NCBI GenBank assembly: GCA_963281155.1
Contig: CAUJLY010000003.1
Span: forward strand, 5,146,001 to 5,210,000
From: Rhabditophanes sp. KR3021
Taxonomy: Eukaryota; Nematoda; Chromadorea; Rhabditida; Alloionematidae
Length of the DNA: 64,000 nt
Direction of reading: 5' to 3'
A program made the translations under genes and the position numbers. Of the stretch, positions 47,563 to 60,208 are shown one piece after another (position 1 is the first letter of the stretch; every line of letters starts with the position of its first letter). The notes under the pieces are model-generated. The model was given only the letters and a program-made list of their open reading frames with translations. It made no database searches and was not told the DNA's origin.

Positions 47563-47751
47563 TTTATAATATTTTGCCCAAAAAATCTTTTGCCAAAGAC
47601 ACTTGTTACCAACATTTATCTTGGAACGGTTGTTCTAACCAGTTTCAAGTAAACCTGCTACCAATCTTCTCCTGACACGCTCAACTGTGCGCCTTTTATT
47701 AGGTAAAGCTAACCATTTTCAAACAACTTATTGTATCAAACTTATCTAAAA
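47563..47751. promoter_or_regulatory. Probable bidirectional promoter of SKA1 and NCAPH2
   Basis: Only 189 bp separate the start codons of two divergent cell-division genes. The segment is less AT-rich than typical spacers here and includes CCTGCTACCAATCTTCTCCT and CTGACACGCTCAACTGTGCG. No CHR (TTTGAA), CDE or E2F element could be confirmed by eye. Confidence 0.6.
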
Positions 47752-49980
47752 ATGGAACCATACGAGGCTCAATTCAGGCAATTGATGCAACCTGTAGGAG
47801 CGATTGGAGAACTATTTGGCTGTGACCTATCAAGTATTCTAAATCGTCATTCGGATGATCTCTCTGATTTGCTAAAAAAGATTACAGAAAGAAAGGATAA
47901 AGGCCCCAACCAAATTGATTTTGTCCGTGCTGGATACTTGGTGTCCAATTCTACGTTGGTTTTTGGGGTTAAAGTCGACTCCCTGAGCAGGAGATTGATT
48001 GCATACATAGACGTGCTTAATTCGGGTGAGAAAAAGGAACTAGCCGTGCCAACGGAGGATAATGCTGAAGCGGTAATGAATGCGCGGTTGGACAATGACA
48101 GAAATCCATTTATCTTGCTACCTATCTCAGCCTTGAAAAGTGGATCCCTCGGAGGACGAACCATCGAATATGACAGCATGCCTGTCGAAGTCTTTCCAAA
48201 AGTCCAAGCTGCTCTGATGCCTCTTAGTGAAAATGAAAAGAAGAATGTCAACTTGTTTTCCACAACTATTGCTAAACATGCTATTGGAAAGAAAGACGAT
48301 TTCTTAATAAACACATGTTCGTTTCTTGACAGTGGAGCTGCAATCTTGGACTTTGACTTTTTGGATATCATTGATGTTGTGATGCCGGCTAAAGAACCTG
48401 TTGTTTGCATTGATCTTTACTCTACTGTTGGATCATCTCAAGTTGTTGGTGATTTCAATGCCAAAAGAAATCTAATTATGAAGGACCTTGAAGAAAACCT
48501 CTTCCAGCATGGTGAAGACTCTGTCGTTGAAGACGATCACGAAGTTCCTGCAGTACATTCCGGTATTGAAGAACAGGAAAATGCTAGAGAACCATTGGGA
48601 GTATCACTTAACAACCCTAATACCTTCCTCAGTGGTGTTATGGTTGATCCTTCACTATTTACAACGTTAAATGGAAACGAACAGGGCCACAAATTAATGA
48701 TTGAAGAAAACATTGACTTAAAAATGGATTGCACTTTAAATGGAACTGCTTTAGATATGCCGTATGAACCCGACTATGGCTCTGATTCATTAGGCCGTAG
48801 TTGTATAAGGAGTACACAAGCTGCACGTGTTAACTTGGAAATGATCTCAAAGAAAATTCGTGGTGTCATTTCTGATGTTGATGTTTCAGTAAGCGTTGAT
48901 TCATTGCATTTTTACTACCATGATGAATTGGAGGATCCTGCTCAAACTGTTGGAAGGAAAGGAAGCGACTTGAGCTGCGTCTACAAACCAAATGCTAAAA
49001 TCATGGAGTATTCGAAATTGTTTGATGCCAGAACTCATTCCATTAAGGCTCTTCTCGAGAAACAATGCGGCGTACAAAATGACTTAACATACGCTCAAGT
49101 CGTTGAGTACTTCCGATTGAAAGGGAATTCCAAAAATGCAAATTTCAATTTTGAATTATGTGTTTATGATCCACATCGTCTTTATGAGGTCACTTTGTAT
49201 GCAAAGAAACAGCTTGTGAAGGTTCAACGGAAAAAACAATTACAAGAGTGCGAGAGAAATATGATGGCTGCTTCTGGAGTTCCTGATCTTGTTGCTAGTG
49301 TCATGGTGCACGGGGAAGAGGTTATCCAACAGGAACAGCAATTGGCATTGGATGAATATGACGATGAGTTACCAAGTATGCATGAAGATGATGATGTGCA
49401 TGTACTTGGAGGCAATGAGATGGAGTTTCATGTTGGAGATTTTCAAACAGAAAATAGCTTATCCAACATCACCAACATTTCTGTGCGTAAAAGGAAAAGC
49501 ACCACAATCGACCCTAGCGCCCCTGTTCCCAAAAAAGAATACAAGTTTCAGAATTTGGATAGTACTGTCTTTATCAGACAAGATACATCTCTTCCAGTAC
49601 TTTCATATAGTGAAATCATTGAAAAGTATAATGAAAAGTATTGGACGTCAATTGATGAGGAGGTAAGAGAATCAAGTAGACAAGTTGTCGAGTGGGAAGA
49701 TAACTTGAAGCCTTACTTGAAGACTGAAGAAGAACGCAAGAATTTTGACATTCACGGGTATGGTCGTACTCTAATCTCGAAGTTCAAGAATATCACTGAG
49801 AAGATTTCTTTCAAAGAGATGGTCAAAACTTTTGAACGATATTTGATTCCAAGATACTTCCTCTCCTCCTTACTACTCGTCAACAAAACTAATTTTAAAG
49901 CAACAGCTGGAGAAAATGTAAACCAAGTCGTCTTCGAATTAATAAAAACTGACCTTAGCCATGAAGATGGAGACGTTTAA
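47752..49980 (+). CDS. NCAPH2: Condensin II complex subunit H2 (kleisin beta)
   Basis: One exon from ATG 47752 encodes 742 residues. The N-terminus EAQFRQLMQPVGAIGELF and INQ-type NQIDFVRAGYLVSNSTLVFG follow NCAPH2 (LLQPIRDL..., MNFIEAALLIQGS). DDFLINTCSFLDSGAAILD matches its conserved F-x-NTC-x-P-G-AF-LE block. The acidic middle is variable, with a basic KRKS patch near residue 580. The C-terminal part (IHGYGRTLISKF, FKEMVKTFERYLIPRYFLSS) is the winged helix that clasps an SMC head. NCAPH2 closes the condensin II ring and is needed for chromosome compaction. The gene is intronless, unlike most neighbours, and about 140 residues longer than human NCAPH2. Confidence 0.87.
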   Translation: MEPYEAQFRQLMQPVGAIGELFGCDLSSILNRHSDDLSDLLKKITERKDKGPNQIDFVRAGYLVSNSTLVFGVKVDSLSRRLIAYIDVLNSGEKKELAVPTEDNAEAVMNARLDNDRNPFILLPISALKSGSLGGRTIEYDSMPVEVFPKVQAALMPLSENEKKNVNLFSTTIAKHAIGKKDDFLINTCSFLDSGAAILDFDFLDIIDVVMPAKEPVVCIDLYSTVGSSQVVGDFNAKRNLIMKDLEENLFQHGEDSVVEDDHEVPAVHSGIEEQENAREPLGVSLNNPNTFLSGVMVDPSLFTTLNGNEQGHKLMIEENIDLKMDCTLNGTALDMPYEPDYGSDSLGRSCIRSTQAARVNLEMISKKIRGVISDVDVSVSVDSLHFYYHDELEDPAQTVGRKGSDLSCVYKPNAKIMEYSKLFDARTHSIKALLEKQCGVQNDLTYAQVVEYFRLKGNSKNANFNFELCVYDPHRLYEVTLYAKKQLVKVQRKKQLQECERNMMAASGVPDLVASVMVHGEEVIQQEQQLALDEYDDELPSMHEDDDVHVLGGNEMEFHVGDFQTENSLSNITNISVRKRKSTTIDPSAPVPKKEYKFQNLDSTVFIRQDTSLPVLSYSEIIEKYNEKYWTSIDEEVRESSRQVVEWEDNLKPYLKTEEERKNFDIHGYGRTLISKFKNITEKISFKEMVKTFERYLIPRYFLSSLLLVNKTNFKATAGENVNQVVFELIKTDLSHEDGDV

Positions 49981-50557
49981 TTGGTCACATACTACTTTAA
50001 CTTTTGTAATTATGCATTACCTTTCTACTTATGAATTACCTTTTTTAAGTGACGCTTTGAATGAATTCGATTCATGGTGAAAAAAATATTTCATTTAAAT
50101 TTGTCTATATACTTTGTTTAATATTTTCATTAAAAACTTTGTCATTTGTGCAAAAGTTTCATTTACTTTCATAACAAAGGACTACATAAATAACCATGTA
50201 TTGTCACACATTTGTATCCTTAAAATAAGCACTCGTTGAAGTGTAATTTTTTCATCAATAAACTTTTCTTAAACAAATGCCTATTTCTTAATACCTTTCC
50301 TTAATACCTTTCTTTATGTTGTTTAAAAAATTGCTTAGCAACGGAAATAGTTACAAATAAATTTTGAATGTATTTTTATCCATCTTTTGCTACATTTTTC
50401 ATCATAAATTTTCCTATCAATAACTTAATGCATGATAAAAGAAGTAGCGTGGTTTATGCATTTAGAGTATTTTAGAATTACTGCGAATATAAATATTATA
50501 TTTTTATAGGTTTTGGATATTTTGCTGTTTTCTTTTTCTCTTATCCATTTTTTAGTC
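49981..50557. other. Intergenic spacer after NCAPH2
   Basis: AT-rich. Polyadenylation-type AATAAA occurs at about 50257. A T-rich acceptor-like CCATTTTTTAG ends at 50555, just before the next ATG, a possible spliced-leader site. Nothing else was seen. Confidence 0.5.
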
Positions 50558-50973
50558 ATGCTACGTGATAATAGTCATATTGGAGCTAGAAGTCGATCCA
50601 GCAATCCACTAACCAAAACATGCTACATTTGTGGAAGAGATTTTGGCTCCAAATCTATTATCATCCATGAGCCTCAATGCATTCTGAAATGGGAAAGAGA
50701 GCAGGCTAAATTGCCAAAAGCTCAAAGACGGCCTTTGCCAACGAAACCAGAAATTATCATAAACAAAGGTGAGTCAGACCCTAAGCAATCCTTTCAAATA
50801 CATATCTAGAGGGCAAAATCGACATTGAAAAAACAAATGAAAAAGCTCGGGAAGTGTCGCAAGCAAATTTGGAACAATGCAAGTGGTGTAATAGAACTTT
50901 TGAGGCAGATAGACTGGCTGTTCACAATAGAAGTTGTACTCAAGATAGACCAGCAAAAAAAGTTCCCAAATAA
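50558..50973 (+). CDS. ZC2HC1: ZC2HC1-type (C2HC) zinc-finger protein
   Basis: Exons 50558-50768 and 50810-50973 are joined across a 41-nt intron and encode 124 residues. Two C2HC fingers are visible: CYICGRDFGSKSIIIHEPQC at about residues 21-40, followed by KWEREQAKLPKAQRRPLP, and CKWCNRTFEADRLAVHNRSC near 95-114. The first finger with its E-P-Q-C and the KLPKAQRRP segment are characteristic of the ZC2HC1 (FAM164) family. The molecular role of this family is poorly known. Start ATG 50558 lies 2 nt after a TTTTTTAG acceptor-like site. Confidence 0.82.
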
Positions 50974-51228
50974 AGCTTACTATCATTTATTTTTTAACTT
51001 TCTAAATAAGACTCATTCTCATTACTCATATTATAAATCTCCCGAAATTGATGCCTCACCCATCATCATAGAGAGCATCTCTTCAAAACAACACATCAAT
51101 GTATCAATTTTAATCACTCCTAAACCCACTAATCATCTATAGCGTGACATTAGATTTATTTATTTGCTAAAATCAAAGCCACTATAAATTGAAAGGTATC
51201 TTCGAAATAATGTTAAACATCTGCAACC

Positions 51229-51623
51229 ATGCAATTTTTAAGCTTGCAATTTGCTTGCATTATGTCTTTAGTTCTTGTGGGCATCTTGGTAATTGTTAGT
51301 GGGCAAGGTTTGTTTTGATTTATCAATATTTAATTATTGACCCTTTTTTAGAATTGTTTGATGGCAGTAAAGTGAGATTAACATCCTCATCATCTTCCTC
51401 TTCCTCTTCATCTGAGTCTGAGTCTAAGGAAGATAGCAATGCTATTGAATCTATTGAAATAGAGGAAGAAGGCTCTGGAAGCTATGAAGAGCTTGATAAT
51501 GCCAAAATTACTACACTTACCCCCGTATTAACCACACAACAATTATTATTGCAAGATGACGTATTATTTTTAAGATTTCAAATCATGAAAGAAAAGTTCC
51601 GAAACTCTATCACTTGGGATTAA
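51229..51623 (+). CDS. Small secreted acidic, serine-rich protein
   Basis: Exons 51229-51307 and 51352-51623 are joined across a 44-nt intron (GTTTGT...TTTTTTAG) and encode 116 residues. The N-terminus MQFLSLQFACIMSLVLVGIL ending in VIVSGQ is a clear signal peptide. The mature part is LFDGSKVRLT, a run of ten serines, then an acidic segment (SESESKEDSNAIESIEIEEE) and a C-terminal LFLRFQIMKEKFRN. No cysteine lies in the mature part. It is unrecognised. Ser/Glu composition resembles phosphorylated or O-glycosylated secreted linkers, but no function can be assigned. Confidence 0.6.
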
Positions 51624-54600
51624 TCTAGCATGCCACCAAGTCAACAAAAGGAATTTCATTTTTTAACAACAATATATGTCCTAAATGGCACTCTTAACTT
51701 ATTCTTTGTAATTGACCTTATTTGACCTCTTCTTCGAATAAATGTTTCAAAAAAGGAGTTGGTCCCGTCTCGTATGTTATTTAAAACATATTGTAAATCA
51801 CATTTTAACATTTTTTAGTTGCAATAACCTTTAAAATATTGTTTTTATATAGTTGATGTCAAAATTTATTGGTCTTATTTATTTTACAGTTATCGTAACA
51901 TACATATATGAATTACATAATACAATGACAAAAGAGGCATTTCAATAATATATTCAAATTAAATTTAATTCCTTTTGTATAGAAAACCATTAGTTATATT
52001 GTCCTTTGTAATTTTTAAATTGATTTATCCAAAAAAAGACATTACCAGTAATTCTGACTCTTAATAGTTATTGCTTTTTGGTGTTGATTTATTAATTTAA
52101 TAGCTTTCACTATTACAAGGTATCAAGTAAAAATAAAAGATATTACATAAAAAATGTATGTATTTAAAATGGGCATCCACATAGGTAATCCTTTGTTCAT
52201 TTTGTTTTCTAACAAATATATTGTCTGCATAACATATGGTCATTTATTATTATCACAGGGCCAGTCTTAATTAAGTGTGAATAACAAAAGATAATAAAAT
52301 AAAAACTGATACAATTAATTATATTGTGTGTCAACTTTTTACACTATTTTAAAAGAAGTGTCTCCAAACAAACCCTCAATTATCATATCAAAAAAGTAGT
52401 CTCAACTTCCAAATTTAATCCATTTATTATGCGTTAAACATTACATACTAATTATCATTTTAGATCTTATTTTAACACCCATAGAATATTAATTACTTTC
52501 TTTCTTCAATCAAACTGCTTTTTACATATGTTTCATATGCTTTTAATGATTGCATCTTTTCAATTATATTTACATTCTTTATTGTATATGAAACATTGTC
52601 TAAACTTACCCATTTCCCCAACAGTTTAACATCATACTTCGCACTAATTCATATAGGTTACTTAAAAACTTTAAACATCTGAAAGCCATAACTTTAACTT
52701 GTTCAGCTTGCAAATAAATATTTATCAATTTCATATGGAAACAATAGGCCACAAACTTTATATTCATTGCTATTGTCAAGTTACGTTAAATCAGTAGATT
52801 TAAAATGACAATATCTTTATTTGGAATTTTTAGAGGCAGTGTCTTCTTTTCACCCAAAAAATTGTTAACTTATTTTCTCATACTTTGCCACCAAAATCCC
52901 TTGTTAAAGAGTTAGTTATTTGTGGTTATTCGATGGGGTGTAGTATCAGTGAACTTTTTGAAGATACTTTACAATTCTTAAATAATCGCTAGATTTATTT
53001 TTTAAATCTCAGAAAGTCGCCATTTACTTTTAAATCGAATAATTTATGAATATTCAAAGATTTATTAGATAATACAAAAAGCGAGGGACAATTATGATAA
53101 TCTTATTGTCTTGCCCACGAGTGTTTATATTTGCAAATTCACAATACACCAACCTTACTATCGAAACTATGGAAAGTATTAAACGTATTGTTGGTCATTA
53201 TATATACACAATAGTTTGTAAAATATATGACTACTTTTCACACTTAAGGATGTTTGATTTGAAATCACTCACATTTTTATTGAGGACTTCATTTAGATGT
53301 GATAAAATGATGGTTCGTAATTTGAGATGGCCCAATGAATTTACATTGTTCAGTTAATTCATCCGTGAGACCATATTTTCATCTTTTGATGATATCCCAT
53401 CCTCAAGCTAATATCAGGGCACAAAACAGCCTTATCTACTTCTCAACTATCACACGCAAATAAAACTTATTTATCCCTTTATCTATTTTATTTACATTAA
53501 TATACTAGTTACGGCGCCAATTTAATAAGGCATGTATTGTAGTTTAGGCTACGATTATTATTTAATATTGTTGTTCACATTCAAGATAAATACACTTAAA
53601 TATAACAAAAAATTAATCTAACTTAAAATAATCTAACAAAAAATAAGCTAAGGCAATTTGTTGTATTAGATATTTGCTGAATTAAAAATTGGCTGCATTA
53701 ATAAAATGAACATCTTCATCCCTCCGTCATCAACCGTTTTTTATCCCCTACATAATAATCTGCAAAAAGTGCGTACAAGCCCGGGACTTCTATTTTTCTT
53801 ATGTCCACTTTGTTTGTGGCTCTAGTGAATATAACTTCCTTTCTTGTGATAAGTAACATAGTTTAAAATTATTAAAAGTATGTACTTATTCACTTTTATT
53901 ATTAATATATACACATACTCGGTGGAAATGTTTATTTTTTGAACAATTTTCAAAAATATTTAGTAGCAAGTGAAATGCCCTAGATATTTAATTTTTTGAG
54001 TGTGTGGCAATGGTTCTTAATATCCACAAAGTCCCACATTTTGTAGTTACAAAAAGGAAAGAGAGGTGAAATGGCAAAATATCTTCTAAAAAATTGAATT
54101 AATTTTAAGGTTATGAGTATTCAAATGGAGGAAGAATCCATCTTGTCACTTATAACCTCATCAAATTATTTTAATGACTATTTTGACTTTCTTTTCTTTT
54201 ATTATTTTTTAAATTATATTTTGGCAAAAGTCAATCCACTGCAATTACGGGCTTTCCAATAATTATGGTATCAACGGCTTGCCTTTAATCTGTTTTAATC
54301 TTTAATTAACCTAGTCCTTTCTAAATCAAATATAAGGCCCATGGACTACTTCCGTTTCAGCTATCAACACAAGTCAACTTTTAATTGGCATTGCTCATAT
54401 TAACTTCCCTCCATTTATTGTATAATAATAGCAAAATTGAGACCTTAATTTTTCTACTACATTTTACTAATAAACAATTCTAAAGCTTTATAAACAAAAA
54501 ATTCATTTTAGTTTATCTTTAAAAGAGATCAATTTAAGACCCTCCAAAAAGCCATAAAACCTAAGATGATACTTTTGATTTAACATTGCCAATAAATCTT

Positions 54601-55495
54601 ATCAAAAAAGTTAAGCTACAAATAAAAATGACTACAAAATAGCCATAACAATAAATAGAACCATCTTTTACTCTTTAATTTTATTCTTATTTTCACACCA
54701 CAATAATCAAATATTCAGTGTCTACTTTTTTAGTCATTAGCATAAGACTATTTTTTATTCGTGTTTCGATTCGAATTTTGATATCAAACTCAGGCAAACT
54801 ATTCCCAAAACATATATTTGTAAGATAAAACACCTCACTTAATGTCAATCTGGTAGTACAAGGCATAAATTCAATTGTTGTAAGCATACATTATCCAATG
54901 CGCCTATCATCTTTAACATCAATCTTTTACAACCCTACAAATCTCCCTACCTTTGATAAAGCCTACCGCTCAAAAGTCAAATAAAGTATGTGTGCATTTG
55001 ATATGTCTATATATCCAACAACCTGCAATTAATTACTACTACTTCTATTACTACCAATTTAGGTAAATAATATTACCATGTCCCTGAAAGAACTGTCAAT
55101 TTTGATTAGTGTAATGGATTGCTAAGGGTGATTTTAATAGACACAATTAACTCTTTAAACTGCCTATTTCATTGAGCTGCCCCTACATTTAATGCAAGTA
55201 AAAAAGTATGGACCATAAAAAATATTGTAACCTTGAATTTGGGTGATTCAATAGTAAGCACTTATTATTTCCATTTTGAATTGTTTTATGATTTAATGAT
55301 ATGGTGTCATAAATGGTACCTCATGATTTAATGTAAATGCCAACTTTGGTTTTACCTACTATATTTAATAAAATAGTTATTTTCCTACCGACATAATGAA
55401 TGCTCCTTTTAGAAAAGTGGTATTACATTTTTAATTTTACCATTATTTCTTTTAATTATATTATGACTTGATTACGTATTTACTTGGTAAATGCA

Positions 55496-55586
55496 TTATG
55501 TTTAAATTTTAACTATGTTATGTATTAATTTTAACTTCAACTTTGTTATGTTTTAATATTAACTTTGGTACGGTTTTTAATTTTAC
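55496..55586 (+). repeat. Degenerate tandem repeat, about 18-nt unit
   Basis: Four imperfect copies of TTATGTTTTAATTTTAAC are separated by short variable spacers (TATG, TTCAACTTTG, TTTG); the last copy is more diverged (GTACGGTTTTTAATTTTAC). Confidence 0.65.
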
Positions 55587-58500
55587 CGAAAGTATGTTTA
55601 AAGATGTAATTCCAAAGATAATTAAGTTTTTATCACTATATTTAATTAAAATGGACTACTTTGGCGCATTGCGTGTCATTATGAAACACTTTTTCCTTCT
55701 TAACATTGTGATAAATTTAAAAAATTGTCTTGAATTTTAAAAACAAAAAATCTAGTCGAAAGTAAAGACAAAAAGTATTTGCAATCATTACAAACACTTA
55801 AACAACAATTCATTGCAAAGTCTATCAACTATCTAAAAAGACACATCAAAAGCTATATCTTTTTATGATTGTATTCAAACAAATTAGATATATAAGATGG
55901 ATACAAGTTCATTCGCACAAAATATTCAGGTACCTTTTCTAATGACATCCACTTTGCTTAATAAACTATTATTGTTTGTGAACAGTTAATTGTTTCTAAC
56001 CAATGTTTTGTAGCCTTTTCAATGCTAACAAATCTATTCTGCTTTTTTATTTTCGAAATGATTTTTTGATTAGTTTTGGACAAACTTTGGTGTATTATTT
56101 TCACCATTTTGATCATTGCTATTAACCTATTTTCCTTATTAGCATAATAAACTAATCTGATTAAATATAGAACACTTTCAGCTATAATATTCGAGCCAGA
56201 TTAGGTTTACAGAATGGAAAGTATAACTTTAGTATTTAATCAAATACAAATATGCTTCCACGTAAAATTATATACTTACCATTTACATTAAATTTTAATA
56301 ATTCATTTACGACCGAAAAAATTATTGTATTGGTCAACCAAATTATGTATATTCAACAACAAGAACTCCCTTTTTTCTTTAATCATTTCCTTCCTATTCT
56401 GTTCAATCAACTTTCTATTATTTAAATATATTATTTTCCATTATATAAATGTATGTTTTCCATTCTTATACAATGTATACATGTTCGCTTTTCCTTCCTT
56501 TAACTATTAATTTTTAGTAATTTAATTTTTTGTAATTAAATTGAATTATAACCACACAAAACGTATCTTTATTTTTGAATTTTTTATGGCCCTTTATGCA
56601 ATAAAAAATAGCGCATCTCCTTTTTAATCTAATTGAGTGTATCACTTAAATTCACAGTTAAAAAAAGGTTACCAATAAAATTGACAAAGACATTCCCACC
56701 GAATTCACACCATGCCTTATAATTTTATTTGATTGCTTGAATTTTAATAAAGATTTATTTTTATTTTGAATTGAATTCTTTTTTATTTTGAAATTAATTT
56801 CTTTTAGCCACAAATTTGTAGTTAAGAAGTGTCAAAATTTAAACAATCGCTTAAGTTGTTATGATATCTGTGTGCGAGTGACGTGATCATAAAACTCTTT
56901 ACCCTCAAAATGTTTCCCGACAAACAAATCTCTTTCATCCTTTATTGACATCGATGTTAATTTATCCAAGTGTTAATATATGCCCACTTATTATTTATAA
57001 GACATTATATTATTAGATTTAACTATATTGAACTATATCACCAAATCTTTGCATACAACTCTACTTTTGGATCCTTTAATAGTTACCATATTGTTACCAT
57101 CTACTTCCGCAACATCTTTCAAGTATTCGTGAGGATAACACATATAAATGTATTTGTATTTATATCTCTTTTGTTGTCAAATGAATTCTACTAAACTTGG
57201 TATCATAGCCTTGAGACTTAATCTTAGCATTGTTGGGTGCAAAGTAAAGTTTACTCTAAATGCGTGTCATTCACCTACACCATCCTTTATCAAATTGTAA
57301 ATTCTCATCAAAATAAAAATACATTTTGCATCAAAATATTAATACAATTCACACCAAAATATTAATTCGCACCAGAAACCAAATATACTCATTATTAATT
57401 ATGTTGATGCCACTCTCACGTTTACAGCTCCCCTTATTCAAACAATGAAGTTGCTATTGTTTGATGATAAAGTTCACACCAAAAGTGAATTCTAAATAAA
57501 TAGCAGTAACGTTCCGATTGCACAACACATTTAACTAACACTAGCAAATATAATTTTCCTTCTTTTAGCTTGATAAGCTTACTTATATTTTTTCCTTCTA
57601 AATTTCCAAATGTGTTTAATTTTTTGATGAATTTACCATGTTCTAACTAATTTAATACTCAAACACCTGGTGCATGTATAAATAATAACACGTAATCTAG
57701 AAAAGTTTGAATAAAACCACAATCATTTACGTATCCTTGAATTTTCTTAAAAGTAAATTCAAATCATTTTATGCTCCGTTTTGTTTTAACAAATTTGTTC
57801 ATGATTCACTAAAGACAAAAAAGATATTGAAAGTGCATTAGTTTGAAGATGACTGATTTTGAAAAGATTGATGGAATCAAAAATACTAATTTTGTTTTGA
57901 CGAACCATTATGCTATTGAAGTTTTAAGAATATTTCATTTAATTTTTATAGATATTTTGTAGCCATTATATAAATATTTGTATGTATTTTATTTAGCAGA
58001 TATATTTTCCCCTGAATCGAACAATTTAATAACCTTTTCATTTCTCTATTATTTATTGTCTTCTGGCAGGGGCTTAAATAATATTTAAACTCCCAAATCA
58101 AATCTCCATAACTTTCTTTACAAAATCAAACAATCACACCCGTCTATAATTTAAACCCAATTCATACTTCTTACGTTAATATTTAAAACTTACATTGTTT
58201 ATTTTCAAGTTCTTTAACCAAACTTTTCAACACTTGCAGAGTTTGTTTTTACAAACACTTTTTCCTTTAAACTTGAACAAAAGACACGATTGGTAAGGGT
58301 GGTTGTTCATCTCTCCCCTAACCAAACACAAACACTTTACTCGCCCCACCATATTTAGGGGGTATTAGTTGGAGGACATTGTAAATTTGAGGTTAAAGAA
58401 TCCTATACTTAATACCAACATATTAACTTTTTGTCAAAGCAAATATTACGTCCTATTATGTAATTGTACTTGAATGGCTTTTTGTTTATCATTTCCTGTG

Positions 58501-60132
58501 CCTGTTAAATTGTTCACACCTAAAGTTTATTAAAACTCATAAAGTTTACTGTTGACAATCAAATTATATTTACACTTTTAATTTAATTCAATTTACAAGA
58601 GACTTATCAAAAATGCTCGGAACATTAATTATCACCCTGTCATTATTTAATTCCACTAACAAATTTACGCCATCTTTACCTCATTCCAACTTTTTTAACT
58701 CGGCTACTTAAAAATAAAATTTATTGCAAAAAGTAATGGGCTTTTTTAAAGATAAATCAGTGGAAGATGCGATAAAAAGACAATAAATTGTTGCAACTTT
58801 AAAATGAATGTTTCGAATAAACTTTTCTCGCCTCCAACAAAAATAGCATCTAATTATTAAATTAAACAAAATTAAGCACAAAGTCATTTGTTTGTAATCT
58901 CAATAATTATATGTCATCAAACATATCAACACTTTCTTCTAAACAATCACACCCCTTGTATTTGTCCAATTTATCCTATCACTTGTTAATTGTATTAAAA
59001 CATTACTTAATTATCACTTACTATCAATCTTTGTCTAATATATTCATACAAACAAATAAACACCACTCCTCTTTTTAACCACCATCAATTCATCCACACT
59101 ATTTACATATGTTTTACTATTTCCCTCGAGATCTTGAGACTCCCTTATTTTATAATATGTATAATATAACAATATAACAATATATATCTTCCTTTTTTCA
59201 TATAAATAAATTTTGTTTCCCTAACTTTTTGATACAACCCAAATATAGTACAAAAAGAAACTGTCAAATTATTTCAAACTTTAAAAATACTTTTGAACTT
59301 CCAATGTCATAAGCTTAAAAATCCAGTTTGTGATTTCAACAAAATTCACATACTATCTATCTCATAAAACCATTTGATTGGCGATCATTTAAACCATCTA
59401 TTATTTTTATTCATATTGTGATAATCTTTAATAGCATTAGATGAATATTTTTGTTGTGACTGTTACGATAAGTAGATATTTATTATACGTATATTTCTTT
59501 TTGATGTCATTAAATAAAGGTGTATGGAAATTACTTATTTTCCTTAGGCAACTTTTGATCTTATCTTTTGCGTAGATTAGCTGATTTAACCAAATTAGAA
59601 GTAATTGCTTTTTTTTAAATGCGAAAATTGATAAATGGAAAAGTGATAAATAGATTTGTTCACTTGAAGGTTATCCAAAAATGTGTTAGAAATAATTAAT
59701 GACAATTTAATTTAGTACAGTGTAACACTAAATATCCTTTTAAACCGTTCAAAATTAGAATATGTATACAAATGTTACAAAACATTTACTAAAAATATAA
59801 AAATTCCAAATGACTCATTCGATTATTCATAAGACCTACGTTTAAAAATACTATAATTTGCCTCACCCTTCCCAATCATTATTACCATGCATAAATTCTT
59901 TGACAAAAGACACCATTAAGCAGTGATCTTTTGATTCAAATATACCATTACATTATTATTACATTAATCTTATTTTTTGCCATTAATGTTACTTTTTACC
60001 ATTAACCAATTATTGCCATTTACATAACTTCTATCAGTTGTTTAAAAAAGCAATACATACGTTGCACATTTTTGTAAATACAATTATTTGCACATATTCT
60101 TCCTTAGTTTTTATTAATATTTAAGCTTTAAA

Positions 60133-60208
60133 CATTTGAGTTATTTATTATCATTTAAGTTATTTATTATCATTTAAGTTATTTATTATAATTCAAGTTA
60201 TTTATTAT
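60133..60208 (+). repeat. 19-bp tandem repeat, four copies
   Basis: Four head-to-tail copies of CATTTAAGTTATTTATTAT. Copies two and three are identical, copy one has one change (CATTTGAG) and copy four two or three (AATTCAAG). It is a minisatellite-like array in the gene desert. Confidence 0.95.

Noticed and set aside
51759..51775. TTGGTCCCGTC, similar to the miR-133/245 seed.
   Set aside because: No GGACCAA-type arm nearby.
52251..52285. TATCACAGGGCCAG, similar to the miR-2 family start.
   Set aside because: Extra GG after the seed and no upstream arm pairing with CTGTGATA; not a hairpin.
55007..55030. TGATATGTCTATATATCC, sharing ten bases with miR-50.
   Set aside because: Only a tiny local palindrome; no precursor-size stem.
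53094..57194. Short ORFs of 61-87 codons in the gene desert.
   Set aside because: Phe/Ile/Tyr-rich as expected from AT-rich DNA; no start context, splice sites or motifs.
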